A stretch of DNA of 64,000 nt from Novosphingobium sp. (GTDB lineage Bacteria; Pseudomonadota; Alphaproteobacteria; Sphingomonadales; Sphingomonadaceae): the NCBI GenBank assembly GCA_020848655.1, contig JADLHU010000086.1, positions 1-64,000 of the forward strand, in the 5' to 3' direction. Position 1 is the stretch's first letter. Each line of letters begins with the position of its first letter. The position numbers and the translations under genes were made by a program. Under the pieces are notes generated by a model. It saw nothing but the letters and a program-made list of their open reading frames with translations. It was not told the origin of the DNA and ran no database searches. Below, piece by piece: positions 1 through 10,526 of the stretch.

Positions 1-4
1 CGCA

Positions 5-53
5 GTCGAGACACGTGGCGCGCGGTGTCTCGACTGCGCTCGACACGAACGGG
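5..53. repeat. Dispersed hairpin repeat GTCGAGACAC-GTGGCGCGCG-GTGTCTCGAC plus flank, partner of 40142-40190
   Basis: Perfect 10-bp arms; flank tgcgctcgacacgaacggg matches the copy at 40172. Confidence 0.85.
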
Positions 54-74
54 GGTGGTTTCCGTAACGAGCGG

Positions 75-1526
75 TTACCCCTTCGCGCGCGGCAGGCGCA
101 GCCGGACCAGCAGTCCGCCCAGATCCTCGCTTTCGCCAAGCTCCACCGTACCGCCGTATATCTCCACCACATCGCGCACGATGGCGAGGCCAAGGCCGGT
201 GCCGGGCTTGCCGGTATCAAGCCGCGCACCGCGATCGAACAGGCGCGCCCGGTCTTCGTCGGGCACGCCCATGCCATCGTCCTCCACCCAGATCTCGCAC
301 CCGTCGGCTTCCTTCAACGGATCGACCGTGACGAAGACACTGCCGCCGCCATACTTGGCCGCGTTCTCGATCACGTTGCCAAGGATTTCATCGAGATCCT
401 GCCGCTCCACCGAAACCGCCGCATCGCGGTTGCCGTCGAGATCGAAGCGCGCCGCATCGTACAGCCGGGTGACCGCGCGCAGCACCGCTTCCACGCTGTC
501 CCACACGCTGGCGCGCGAAAGCCCCGCCGCGCGGCGGCCGACAGCCCGCGCCCGTGCCAGGTGATGATCGACCTGGCGGCGCATCACCGCCGCTTCGCGG
601 ATCACCGTATCGGCAAGGTCGGGCGCCTGCGCGGTGGCGGCGTTCATCACCACGGTCAGCGGCGTTTTCAGCGCGTGGGCGAGGTTGCCGGCGTGGGTGC
701 GCGCCTCTTCGGCCTGGCGATCGGTGTGGGCGAGCAGCGCGTTCAGTTCCTCGACCAGCGGCTGCACTTCCAGCGGCAGCGGATCGTCCACCCGGCTGGC
801 CCCGGTCGTGCGCATCTTCTGGATGGCGCGGCGCACGCGGCGCAGCGGAAACAGCCCGTACCAAGCCTGGATCGCCGCCATCAGGATCAGCCCCAGCCCC
901 AGGATCACGAAGCTGTAGAGCAGGATCGCGCGGATGCGGCGCAACTGGTCGTCCAGGTTCTCGCGGCTGGCGGCGACGGTGAACCACCACTGCGTCTTGC
1001 TGCCGGGCAGGATGATAGATCGTTCCATCACGCGCAGCGCCTCGCCTTCGAACTCCTTGCTGTCGAAGACATGCGGTTCGGCGTCGAAGTGATCGCCGCG
1101 CACCTTGAGGCTGCGATCCCACAGCGAGCGCGAAGGGAAATCCTCGTGCCCCTTGCCGCGAATCTGCCAGTAGAGGCCGCTGTTGGGTTCCAGGAAACGC
1201 TGGTCGCCCAGCGGGCGGTTGAAGAACACCTCGCCATCGGGGCCGATCTCGGCCGAACCGACCATCGCGGTCAGCATGTAACCAAGCTGTTCATCGAAAT
1301 TGCGCGTGATGAGCGAAGTCAGCGTGCGGTCCAGCGCGATGCCGCCGAGCAGCAGCAGGATGGTGATCCATCCCGCTGCGATCAGCATCATGCGCCGCGA
1401 CAGCGAACCGGTGTGCGGCTTGGCCTTGCGGGCCGGCGCATCGCGTTCAGCCGGCGGCGGGGCGGGCGCAGCCGCGTCCACGTCAACCGCGCGCGGGCAG
1501 CGCCGGATCGTCGAGGCTGTAGCCAA
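75..1526 (-). CDS. Sensor histidine kinase (FeuQ/PhoQ-like), partner of the adjacent response regulator
   Basis: Two TM segments, H-box NLAHALKTPLTVV, N-box IENAAKYG, G-boxes DDGMGVP and GTGLGLAIV; real start may be a GTG near 1481 just past the regulator stop. Confidence 0.9.
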   Translation of the reverse strand: MATASTIRRCPRAVDVDAAAPAPPPAERDAPARKAKPHTGSLSRRMMLIAAGWITILLLLGGIALDRTLTSLITRNFDEQLGYMLTAMVGSAEIGPDGEVFFNRPLGDQRFLEPNSGLYWQIRGKGHEDFPSRSLWDRSLKVRGDHFDAEPHVFDSKEFEGEALRVMERSIILPGSKTQWWFTVAASRENLDDQLRRIRAILLYSFVILGLGLILMAAIQAWYGLFPLRRVRRAIQKMRTTGASRVDDPLPLEVQPLVEELNALLAHTDRQAEEARTHAGNLAHALKTPLTVVMNAATAQAPDLADTVIREAAVMRRQVDHHLARARAVGRRAAGLSRASVWDSVEAVLRAVTRLYDAARFDLDGNRDAAVSVERQDLDEILGNVIENAAKYGGGSVFVTVDPLKEADGCEIWVEDDGMGVPDEDRARLFDRGARLDTGKPGTGLGLAIVRDVVEIYGGTVELGESEDLGGLLVRLRLPRAKG

Positions 1527-2160
1527 GCCCGCGGATCGTGGTGATCACGTCCGCGCCCAGCTTCTTGCGGATGCGCGTGACGAAAACCTCGATCGTGTTC
1601 GAATCGCGGTCGAAATCCTGGTCGTAGATATGCTCGATCAGTTCGGTGCGGCTGACCACCTTGCCCTTGTGGTGCAGCAGGTAGGACAACAGCTTGTATT
1701 CCTGCGCGGTCAGCTTCACCGGCTCGCCGTTCAGCGTGACGCGGCCCGAACGGGTATCGAGCCGCACGTCGCCGGCGATCAGTTCGGACGATGTATTGCC
1801 CGAAGCGCGGCGGATCAGCGCGCGCAGGCGGGCAATCAGTTCCTCGGTCTGGAAGGGCTTGGCCAGGTAATCATCGGCGCCGGCATCCAGCCCGGCCACT
1901 TTATCGGACCAGCTATCGCGCGCGGTAAGCACCAGCACCGGGAACTTGCGCCCTTCGCGGCGCCACATGCCCAGCACGGTCAGCCCGTCGATCTCGGGCA
2001 GGCCCAGGTCCAGGATCACGGCGTCGTATTCCTCGGTCGCGCCCATGAAATGGCCGTCCTCGCCGTCCACGGACAGGTCGACCGCATAGCCGTTCTGCTC
2101 CAGCGTGGACTTGAGCTGCTTGCCCAGAGTGGGTTCATCCTCGACAATCAGGATGCGCAT
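1483..2160 (-). CDS. OmpR-family response regulator (FeuP/PhoP-like)
   Basis: MRILIVEDEPTLG receiver domain plus C-terminal winged helix (NTIEVFVTRIRKKLG); start trimmed to MRILIVEDE. Confidence 0.93.
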   Translation of the reverse strand: MRILIVEDEPTLGKQLKSTLEQNGYAVDLSVDGEDGHFMGATEEYDAVILDLGLPEIDGLTVLGMWRREGRKFPVLVLTARDSWSDKVAGLDAGADDYLAKPFQTEELIARLRALIRRASGNTSSELIAGDVRLDTRSGRVTLNGEPVKLTAQEYKLLSYLLHHKGKVVSRTELIEHIYDQDFDRDSNTIEVFVTRIRKKLGADVITTIRGLGYSLDDPALPARG

Positions 2161-2210
2161 CGCGAAATTCCTCTTCGTGAATTGGGGTGGCAATGCGGCC
2201 AAAGCGCAAC

Positions 2211-2282
2211 CCGGTCAAGCGAAGGGCCGCTGGGCCGGTCAAGCGAAGGGCCACTGGGCCAGCCAAGCAAGCGCCCGCTAGT
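2211..2282. repeat. 24-bp tandem repeat, about 3 copies (third degenerate)
   Basis: ccggtcaagcgaagggccgctggg / ccggtcaagcgaagggccactggg / ccagccaagcaagcgcccgctagt. Confidence 0.85.
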
Positions 2283-2574
2283 CCGACTGGCCAACGACCG
2301 CCCCCGATCGGGCATCGACATCGACGAAGACCACACGCCCGTCGCGGATGAACTTCAGCCGGTAGGCCATCGCGGCGGGATCGTATTCGGGGCCGAGGTA
2401 CTGCATGCCGGGCATCATCGGCAGCACGCGGCGTTCAATATCGCGCAGCGAGCGCACGTTGCCGGCGCGCATTTCCTTGCGCACCTGCCCCTGCTCATGG
2501 CCGGGTTCGGCCAGCGCAGGCATGGCGGGAACGGCAAGCAGAAGCGCGATCAGGGCGGGCCATGGTCTGGTCAT
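2278..2574 (-). CDS. PepSY-domain-like small exported protein
   Basis: Signal peptide MTRPWPALIALLLAVPAMPALA, then YRLKFIRDGRVVFVDVDARSGAVVG; upstream of the two-component system. Confidence 0.8.
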   Translation of the reverse strand: MTRPWPALIALLLAVPAMPALAEPGHEQGQVRKEMRAGNVRSLRDIERRVLPMMPGMQYLGPEYDPAAMAYRLKFIRDGRVVFVDVDARSGAVVGQSD

Positions 2575-2717
2575 CACGGTTTTCTGCCTATCCCCGCGGG
2601 CTTGAACAAGGTGTGAATGTGGCACGGCCGCCATGTTTTGCCCAATCCCGGCATGGGGCAAGGCTCCGGGGACGGCAAACCTTGTCAAGCCGGGCGCGCA
2701 ACCGCTAGGGCGCGCGG

Positions 2718-4502
<1,785 letters not shown>

Positions 4503-4548
4503 GACAGGCGCTGCCGGGCGAATGCAGCACACCGCCCGCCCGGCGCCG

Positions 4549-5031
4549 TCACGCGATCCGGTAAAACCCCGCCACCCGGTCCAGCGCCAGACCAAGCACC
4601 AGCTTGCCGCTGCGCGCCGGCCAGGCCAGTGCGCGTTCGGCGTCGGGCAGCCCCTCGCCCGCGCAGACCACGCGCCACAGGATATCGGCCAGCCCCGGCC
4701 CCGCCGCCGCCACCGCGCCATCAAAGCGCGTCTTGGCCGCAATCTGGCGCTCGGTGGGATCAAGCCCGCGTTCACCACCGCGCACCCGCACCGCATCCCA
4801 GCGCATCGTGACGCCGGGCGCGAGTTGCGCGCGTTCCCAATCCGCGCGCAGCCGCTCGCCCGCATCGAACTGCCGGTCGGACAAGTGCCCGCGCGCGTGC
4901 AGCCAGGTCAGCGGCGATTCGGCCAGGTTCACCGAAACGCCGCGTCCGCCGCGCCGGGGCCGCCCGCGCCCCGGCCCCTCGCTGGTCAGTTCACGCTCCA
5001 CGATCATCCGCCGCCCATCCAATCGTTCCAT
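4549..5031 (-). CDS. DUF6456-like conserved hypothetical protein
   Basis: 160-aa ORF with coding bias, FDAGERLRADWERAQLAP and RQIAAKTRFD; family assigned from memory. Confidence 0.65.
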   Translation of the reverse strand: MERLDGRRMIVERELTSEGPGRGRPRRGGRGVSVNLAESPLTWLHARGHLSDRQFDAGERLRADWERAQLAPGVTMRWDAVRVRGGERGLDPTERQIAAKTRFDGAVAAAGPGLADILWRVVCAGEGLPDAERALAWPARSGKLVLGLALDRVAGFYRIA

Positions 5032-5138
5032 TATCCAGTCCTTTCGTGCTCTCCACGGGTTCTTGCCAAAAGCGCATGATTGTAGGAAAGCGTGAAAACC
5101 AGATCGGTTAATTCCCGATTGCCTGCCGGAGCGCCGCC

Positions 5139-5711
5139 ATGATCAACCGCATCCGCGATATCCGCCGCGAAAAAGGGCTGACATTGGCCGATGTCGCCGC
5201 CCGCTGCGCGCCGCCCACCACGCCGCAAACGATCGGACGGCTGGAAACCGGCATGCGCAATCTCTCGCTCGTGTGGATGAACCGCATCGCCGCCGCGCTG
5301 GCGGTGGAGCCGGAACTGCTGCTGCGCGGCGAAAGCCGGCCATCGCCGCGCATCGTCGCACGCCTCACCGAACAGGGCGCCGAGGCACTGCCCGCACCGC
5401 GCGACGCCATCCTGCCCTCGGCGCTGGCCGAGGACGGCGCGCTGATGGCGCTGGCGGTGGAGGCAAGCGCCGGCGAATACCGCGCCGGCGACCAGATCTG
5501 GCTGCGCGAAGTGCCGCCCGAGCGTTTCAGCCGACTGGTCAATCGCGATGTCCTGGCCCCCCGCCCCGGCGGACGCTTCGCCTTCGGGCGCCTGATCGAT
5601 CACGACAAGGTCCGCATCGCGCTGCTGCCGCCGGGGCTTGGCCAGCGCCAGATCGTGATGGACCAGCCCGAATGGCTGGCCGTGGCAGATATGCTGGTGC
5701 GACGGTTGTGA
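5139..5711 (+). CDS. XRE-family HTH transcriptional regulator
   Basis: N-terminal HTH MINRIRDIRREKGLTLADVAARCAPPTTPQTIGRLETG. Confidence 0.85.
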   Translation: MINRIRDIRREKGLTLADVAARCAPPTTPQTIGRLETGMRNLSLVWMNRIAAALAVEPELLLRGESRPSPRIVARLTEQGAEALPAPRDAILPSALAEDGALMALAVEASAGEYRAGDQIWLREVPPERFSRLVNRDVLAPRPGGRFAFGRLIDHDKVRIALLPPGLGQRQIVMDQPEWLAVADMLVRRL

Positions 5712-6895
5712 TCCGCGTTCTTTCGATCGCCACGCTGTTCCCCGCCCCGGCACGCCCCGCCTTCGGGCGCTTCGTCGCCAACCAGATGCGCGCCGTGGCC
5801 GCGCGCGGCGATGTGGCGATCGAAATCGTCAACCCGATCGGCCTGCCGCCCTGGCCGCTTACCCTCCGCCAGCCCGCGCGCGACCTTGCCGCGACACCCG
5901 CGCAGAGCGAGCTTGGCGGGATCGCCGTGCACCATCCGCGTTTCACCGCGATCCCGGTGATCGGCGGCGACGGCAACCCTGCCCGCATCGCGCGCGCCAT
6001 CCTGCCGCTGGTGCGCCGCCTCCACGCCGAACGCCCGTTCGACGTGGTCGATGCGCAGTTCTTCTTTCCCGATGGCCCGGCGGCGGCGCTGGTGGCGCGG
6101 GCACTGGCCCTGCCGCTGACGATCAAGGCGCGCGGATCGGATATCCACTATTGGGGCCACCGCCCCCGCGCGCTGGCGCAGATGCTGGCGGCGGCGCGAC
6201 AGGCGGCGGGAATGCTGGCCGTGTCCGCCGCGCTGCGGGCCGACATGGCCGCACTGGGCATGCCTGACGAGCGCATCGCCGTGCACTACACCGGGCTGGA
6301 TCGCGACCGGTTCCACCCGTCCGGGCAGATGGCCGCTCGCGCCGCGCTGGCCGAAGCACTGGCGATCCCCGGCGATGGCGCGCTGTTCGTCACCCCCGGC
6401 ACGCTGACCGCGATCAAGGGCCAGGCCCTGGCCATCGAAGCGTTGCGCCAGTTGCCCGGCGCGCACCTGGCGCTGGCCGGCACCGGACCCGACGAGGCGG
6501 CGCTGCGCGCGCTGGCGGCCGCGCCCGACCTTGCCACGCGCGTCCATTTCCTCGGGCAAGTCTCGCACGAGGTGCTGCCGCGGTTACTCTCCGCCGCCGA
6601 CGCGGTGGTGCTGCCTTCCGAGCGCGAGGGGCTGGCGAAGGCCTGGGTCGAAGCGCTGGCTTGCGGCGCGCCGCTGGTCATCCCCGATATCGGCGGCGCG
6701 CGCGAAGTTGTGCGCGATCGCTCCGCCGGGATAATCGCCGCACGCACGCCCGAAGCCATCGCGGCGGCGCTGCGCGAACTGCTGGCCGCACCGCCCCCGC
6801 GCGAAGCGGTGGCGGCCAATGCCGCGCGGTTCAGTTGGGACAGCAACGCGGCCGAACTGACCGCGTTCTGGCGCAAGGTGGCGGGGCGGGACTGA
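5708..6895 (+). CDS. Glycosyltransferase family 4
   Basis: GTG start overlapping the XRE stop; ...VVLPSEREGLAKAWVEALACGAPLVIPDIGGAREVV motif. Confidence 0.9.
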   Translation: MIRVLSIATLFPAPARPAFGRFVANQMRAVAARGDVAIEIVNPIGLPPWPLTLRQPARDLAATPAQSELGGIAVHHPRFTAIPVIGGDGNPARIARAILPLVRRLHAERPFDVVDAQFFFPDGPAAALVARALALPLTIKARGSDIHYWGHRPRALAQMLAAARQAAGMLAVSAALRADMAALGMPDERIAVHYTGLDRDRFHPSGQMAARAALAEALAIPGDGALFVTPGTLTAIKGQALAIEALRQLPGAHLALAGTGPDEAALRALAAAPDLATRVHFLGQVSHEVLPRLLSAADAVVLPSEREGLAKAWVEALACGAPLVIPDIGGAREVVRDRSAGIIAARTPEAIAAALRELLAAPPPREAVAANAARFSWDSNAAELTAFWRKVAGRD

Positions 6896-6911
6896 TCCCG
6901 CCCCTATGGCA

Positions 6912-7895
6912 TCACTGGCCGCCGGCCTCGCGCGCCAGGCGTTCCTGGCGGTCCATCTCGGATTCCACCTGGACGAAGCTGGTCGGATTGACCTTCAACC
7001 AGATCAGGATCGGCGCCGCCATGTAGATCGAGCTGTAAGTACCGACGAAAATGCCCAGCGTGATCGCGGCGGTGAAGCCGAAGATCACGTCCGGCCCGAA
7101 GATCAGCAGCGAAGCCAGCGTAATCAGCACCGACAGCGACGTGACGATCGTGCGCGACAGCGTCTCGTTCACCGAAAGGTCGAGCAGTTCGGGCATCGGC
7201 ATGCGCCGGTATTTCTTCAGGTTCTCGCGGATACGGTCATAGACGACGATGGTATCGTTCAACGAATAGCCGATCAGCGTAAGCAGCGCGGCAACGATGT
7301 TGAGATCGAACTCCATCTGCGTCAGCGCGAACATGCCCAGCGTCAGCGACACGTCATGGACCAGCGCGAACAGCGCGCCCACGCCGAACTGCCATTCGAA
7401 GCGCACCCAGATGTAGATCGAGATCGCCACGATCGCGGCAAGCAGCGCCTGCATGCCGGTCTTGAACAGCTCACCCGAAACCTTGCCGGATACGGAATCG
7501 ACACCGTCGATCCGCGCGTCGGCATGGCCGGCCTTGACGGTGGCCGTGACCTTGCGGGCCATGGCATCGGCCAGCGTCGCATCGCCTTCCGACCCTTCGG
7601 GCAGCTTCATGCGGATCGAAATCTCGTTCGGCTTGCCGAACTGCTGGATGATCGGCTCGCCAAAGCCCAGCCCGCCCACGCTCTCGCGCAGTTCGGCGAC
7701 CGGGGCGGTGGCGCTTTGCGTAAACGTCACACGGATCATCTGGCCGCCGATGAAATCGACGCCCAGGTTCAGCCCGCGCGTGGCCACCAGCGTCAGCGAC
7801 GCCACGATCAGCAGCACGCTGACCATGTAGAACGGCACCCGCCCGCGCAGGAAATGGATGTTGGTATGGTCGGGAACGAGCTTCAGCAGTTTCAT
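6912..7895 (-). CDS. secF: Protein translocase subunit SecF
   Basis: FIGGQMIRV, ALVHDVSLTLGMFAL, GYSLNDTIVVYDRIREN. Confidence 0.97.
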   Translation of the reverse strand: MKLLKLVPDHTNIHFLRGRVPFYMVSVLLIVASLTLVATRGLNLGVDFIGGQMIRVTFTQSATAPVAELRESVGGLGFGEPIIQQFGKPNEISIRMKLPEGSEGDATLADAMARKVTATVKAGHADARIDGVDSVSGKVSGELFKTGMQALLAAIVAISIYIWVRFEWQFGVGALFALVHDVSLTLGMFALTQMEFDLNIVAALLTLIGYSLNDTIVVYDRIRENLKKYRRMPMPELLDLSVNETLSRTIVTSLSVLITLASLLIFGPDVIFGFTAAITLGIFVGTYSSIYMAAPILIWLKVNPTSFVQVESEMDRQERLAREAGGQ

Positions 7896-7907
7896 CGGCC
7901 GCGCTCC

Positions 7908-9515
7908 TTAAAGGTTGATGTCGGCCGGCCGCGCCTTGCGCAGCCAGTTGGCGACCCACATGCGGGTCAGGGTGACGGCGGTGAACACCGACGTGACGAT
8001 GCCGATCATCAGCACCACCGCGAAACCGCGCACCGGGCCGGAGCCGAACAGGAACATCAGCACCGCCGCGATGATATTGGTGATGTTCGCATCGAAAATG
8101 GCGCGACTGGCTTCCTTGTAGCCCATTTCCACCGCCTGCACGACACGTCGCCCGCGATGGCGCTCCTCTCGGATGCGTTCGTTGATCAGCACGTTGGCGT
8201 CCACCGCCGCGCCGATCGTCAGCACGAAGCCGGCAATGCCGGGCAAGGTCAGCGTGGTGTTGGCGATGGCCATGACGCCCAGGATCATCAGCACGTTGAA
8301 GACCAGCGCGACGTTCGCATAGACGCCGAAGCGGCCATAGGTGATGAAGATGAAGCTCATCAGCGCCACCGTGCCGATCAGCATGGCGATCATGCCCTTG
8401 CGGATCGAATCGGCGCCGAGGTCCGGCCCGACGCTGCGTTCTTCGATCACCTTGAGATCGACGGGCAGCGCGCCAGATCGCAGCGCGATGGCAAGCTGGT
8501 TGGCCGTTTCCACCGTGAAGTTGCCCGAAATCTGCGCGCTGCCGCCCAGGATCGGCTCGTTGATGTTGGGCGCCGACAGCACTTTGCCATCAAGGATGAT
8601 GGCAAAGGGGCGATTGACGTTCTCGGTGGTCAGCTTGGCGAACTTGGCGCCGCCCTGCTGATCGAAGGTGATCGAGACGACCGGCGTGTTGCTGCGCGAT
8701 TCGAAGCTCTGGCGGGCATCGGTAAGCTGGTCGCCCTTGATGCCGCCCAGCCGCTTCACCGCGATCGCCGCGACGCCGCCATTCTTCTGCGCGTTCTCGA
8801 ACGGCACGACCTCGCTGCCCGGTGGGACGATGCCCTGGGCGATGTCGCTGGCCGAGGCGGTCGAATCGACCAGCTTGAATTCCAGCTTCGCGGTCTTGCC
8901 GAGCAAGTCCTTCAGCGCCTGCGGGTCCTTCAGGCCGGGCACCTGCACGACGATGCGGTTGGCGCCCTGGCGGATGATCGTCGGCTCGCGCGTGCCCAGC
9001 GCGTCGATGCGCTTGCGGATCACTTCGGTGGCCGTGTCCATCGCCGCGCTGATCGCCTGGTCGATGCCCGCCTTGGTCGGCGTCAGCACGAAGCGGCTGC
9101 CGTCATCGACGCGGATATCCCAGTCGCGCTGACCGGTCAGGCCGGCGCCAGTGGTCAGCGGCAGGATCAGGTCGCGCGCAGCATCGACCTGGCTCTGGTC
9201 CTCCAGCATGAAGGTCAGGCTGCCGTCCTTGCTGGAGATATCGCCGATGCGAATGCGCGTGGGCGCCTGGCGCAACCGGGCGCGAACGCTTTCCTCCATG
9301 TTCTCAAGCCGCTGGCGGCGCACCTGATCGGCGTTGGCTTCGAGCAGGATGTGGCTGCCACCGGCAAGATCGAGACCGAGGTTGATCATCGGGCGCGGCA
9401 AGGCGGAGGGCCAGTGCACGTTGTTCAGCGAGGCCAGCGAGGGCAGCGCCGCCAGCGCCGCGAACAGCGTGATGAACCAGTACCAGGCCTGCTTCCAACG
9501 GGGAAAATCGAGCAT
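7908..9515 (-). CDS. secD: Protein translocase subunit SecD
   Basis: GLDLAGGSHILLEA, GAAVDANVLINERIREE; adjacent to secF and yajC. Confidence 0.97.
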   Translation of the reverse strand: MLDFPRWKQAWYWFITLFAALAALPSLASLNNVHWPSALPRPMINLGLDLAGGSHILLEANADQVRRQRLENMEESVRARLRQAPTRIRIGDISSKDGSLTFMLEDQSQVDAARDLILPLTTGAGLTGQRDWDIRVDDGSRFVLTPTKAGIDQAISAAMDTATEVIRKRIDALGTREPTIIRQGANRIVVQVPGLKDPQALKDLLGKTAKLEFKLVDSTASASDIAQGIVPPGSEVVPFENAQKNGGVAAIAVKRLGGIKGDQLTDARQSFESRSNTPVVSITFDQQGGAKFAKLTTENVNRPFAIILDGKVLSAPNINEPILGGSAQISGNFTVETANQLAIALRSGALPVDLKVIEERSVGPDLGADSIRKGMIAMLIGTVALMSFIFITYGRFGVYANVALVFNVLMILGVMAIANTTLTLPGIAGFVLTIGAAVDANVLINERIREERHRGRRVVQAVEMGYKEASRAIFDANITNIIAAVLMFLFGSGPVRGFAVVLMIGIVTSVFTAVTLTRMWVANWLRKARPADINL

Positions 9516-9557
9516 GGCTATGCGTTCTCCGCAACCCTGATCCGCATCATGGCCCGA

Positions 9558-9899
9558 TCAGTCATTGGCCGGGGCGCCGCCGGTGGGCGACATCACATCG
9601 GCGATGGTCGACTTCACGGCCTTGACCTTCACATTGGGCGCGATCTCGATCTCGGCGTACTGGTCGTCGACTTTCACCACTTTGCCGACGAAACCGCCGC
9701 CGGTCAGCACCTGATCACCCTTTTTGACGCCGGCGATCTTGGTGCGGTGCTCTTTCTGCTGCTTCATCTGCGGGCGCAGGATCAGGAACCAGAAGATCAC
9801 GCCCATCGCCACCAGCGGCAGGAACGACAGCCATTGCGGCGGCGCGCCCCCGGCGGACGCGGCGGCGGAAAGAACGGAAAGGATCGTGCTGCTGCTCAT
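9558..9899 (-). CDS. yajC: Preprotein translocase subunit YajC
   Basis: FWFLILRPQMKQQKEHRTKIAGVKKGDQVLTGGGFVGKV; start trimmed to MSSSTIL. Confidence 0.95.
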   Translation of the reverse strand: MSSSTILSVLSAAASAGGAPPQWLSFLPLVAMGVIFWFLILRPQMKQQKEHRTKIAGVKKGDQVLTGGGFVGKVVKVDDQYAEIEIAPNVKVKAVKSTIADVMSPTGGAPAND

Positions 9900-10149
9900 G
9901 GGGGAAAACCGCTTTCTTCTCGGCACTTGCCCGTTGACGGCCCGGCGCCGCAACGCGGCGCGCCCGTGCCGTCTGGGGGCGGAATGCCGGGCGGTTAGCA
10001 GCAAAGCGCCACAGGTGCAACGCGCCGCACCCACGCCGCTGGCGCGCGCCAGCCACACGATCCGGCACCCCGCCGCCCTCCTCCGTCAAAATCCCGTGCC
10101 AACGCGCTTGCCATCCGCGCAAGCTCTGCCTATAGGCCCGCTCCTCGGT

Positions 10150-10226
10150 CGGGACGTAGCGCAGCCTGGTAGCGCATCACACTGGGGGTGTGGGGGTCGG
10201 AGGTTCGAATCCTCTCGTCCCGACCA
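10150..10226 (+). tRNA. tRNA-Pro (GGG)
   Basis: 77 nt cloverleaf, acceptor CGGGACG/CGTCCCG, anticodon loop CTGGGGG, GGTTCGAATCC T-arm, encoded CCA. Confidence 0.96.
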
Positions 10227-10526
10227 ATTTCCTGAGACAAAGCAATAGGGTATAACAGCGGCAAGGACCGCTGCCGCCTGCTTTCCCAAAATTTGCCACG
10301 ATGGTCTGCCGCTCGTCGCAACGAGCCGGCCCGCGGGCGCCACGCCTGCGTGCCATTCATCGTCGGGCTTGAACGGGTCCAACGGCGGCTCGGCCCGAAG
10401 CATGCCGCTCGGCCGAAACCTCACGCCCGGATCACCTCTCCGAGAGCCCAACTCCGGCAGCGCCAGAGCAATGAACGCGACGGACAGATCGCCAGTGATC
10501 CGCACGTCGCGTTCGTGTCAGTCGTG

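Noticed and set aside
6906-9998. 1030-aa plus-strand ORF
   Set aside because: Antisense to secF/secD/yajC; His/Arg/Gln-rich composition typical of spurious high-GC antisense frames.
10086-10505. 139-aa minus-strand ORF containing [26 protein letters not shown]
   Set aside because: This peptide is the antisense translation of the tRNA-Pro(GGG) gene, a well-known annotation artefact.
10226-10526. Possible integrase remnant between tRNA-Pro and the dehydrogenase gene
   Set aside because: No recombinase motif could be identified in any frame; not supportable from sequence alone.
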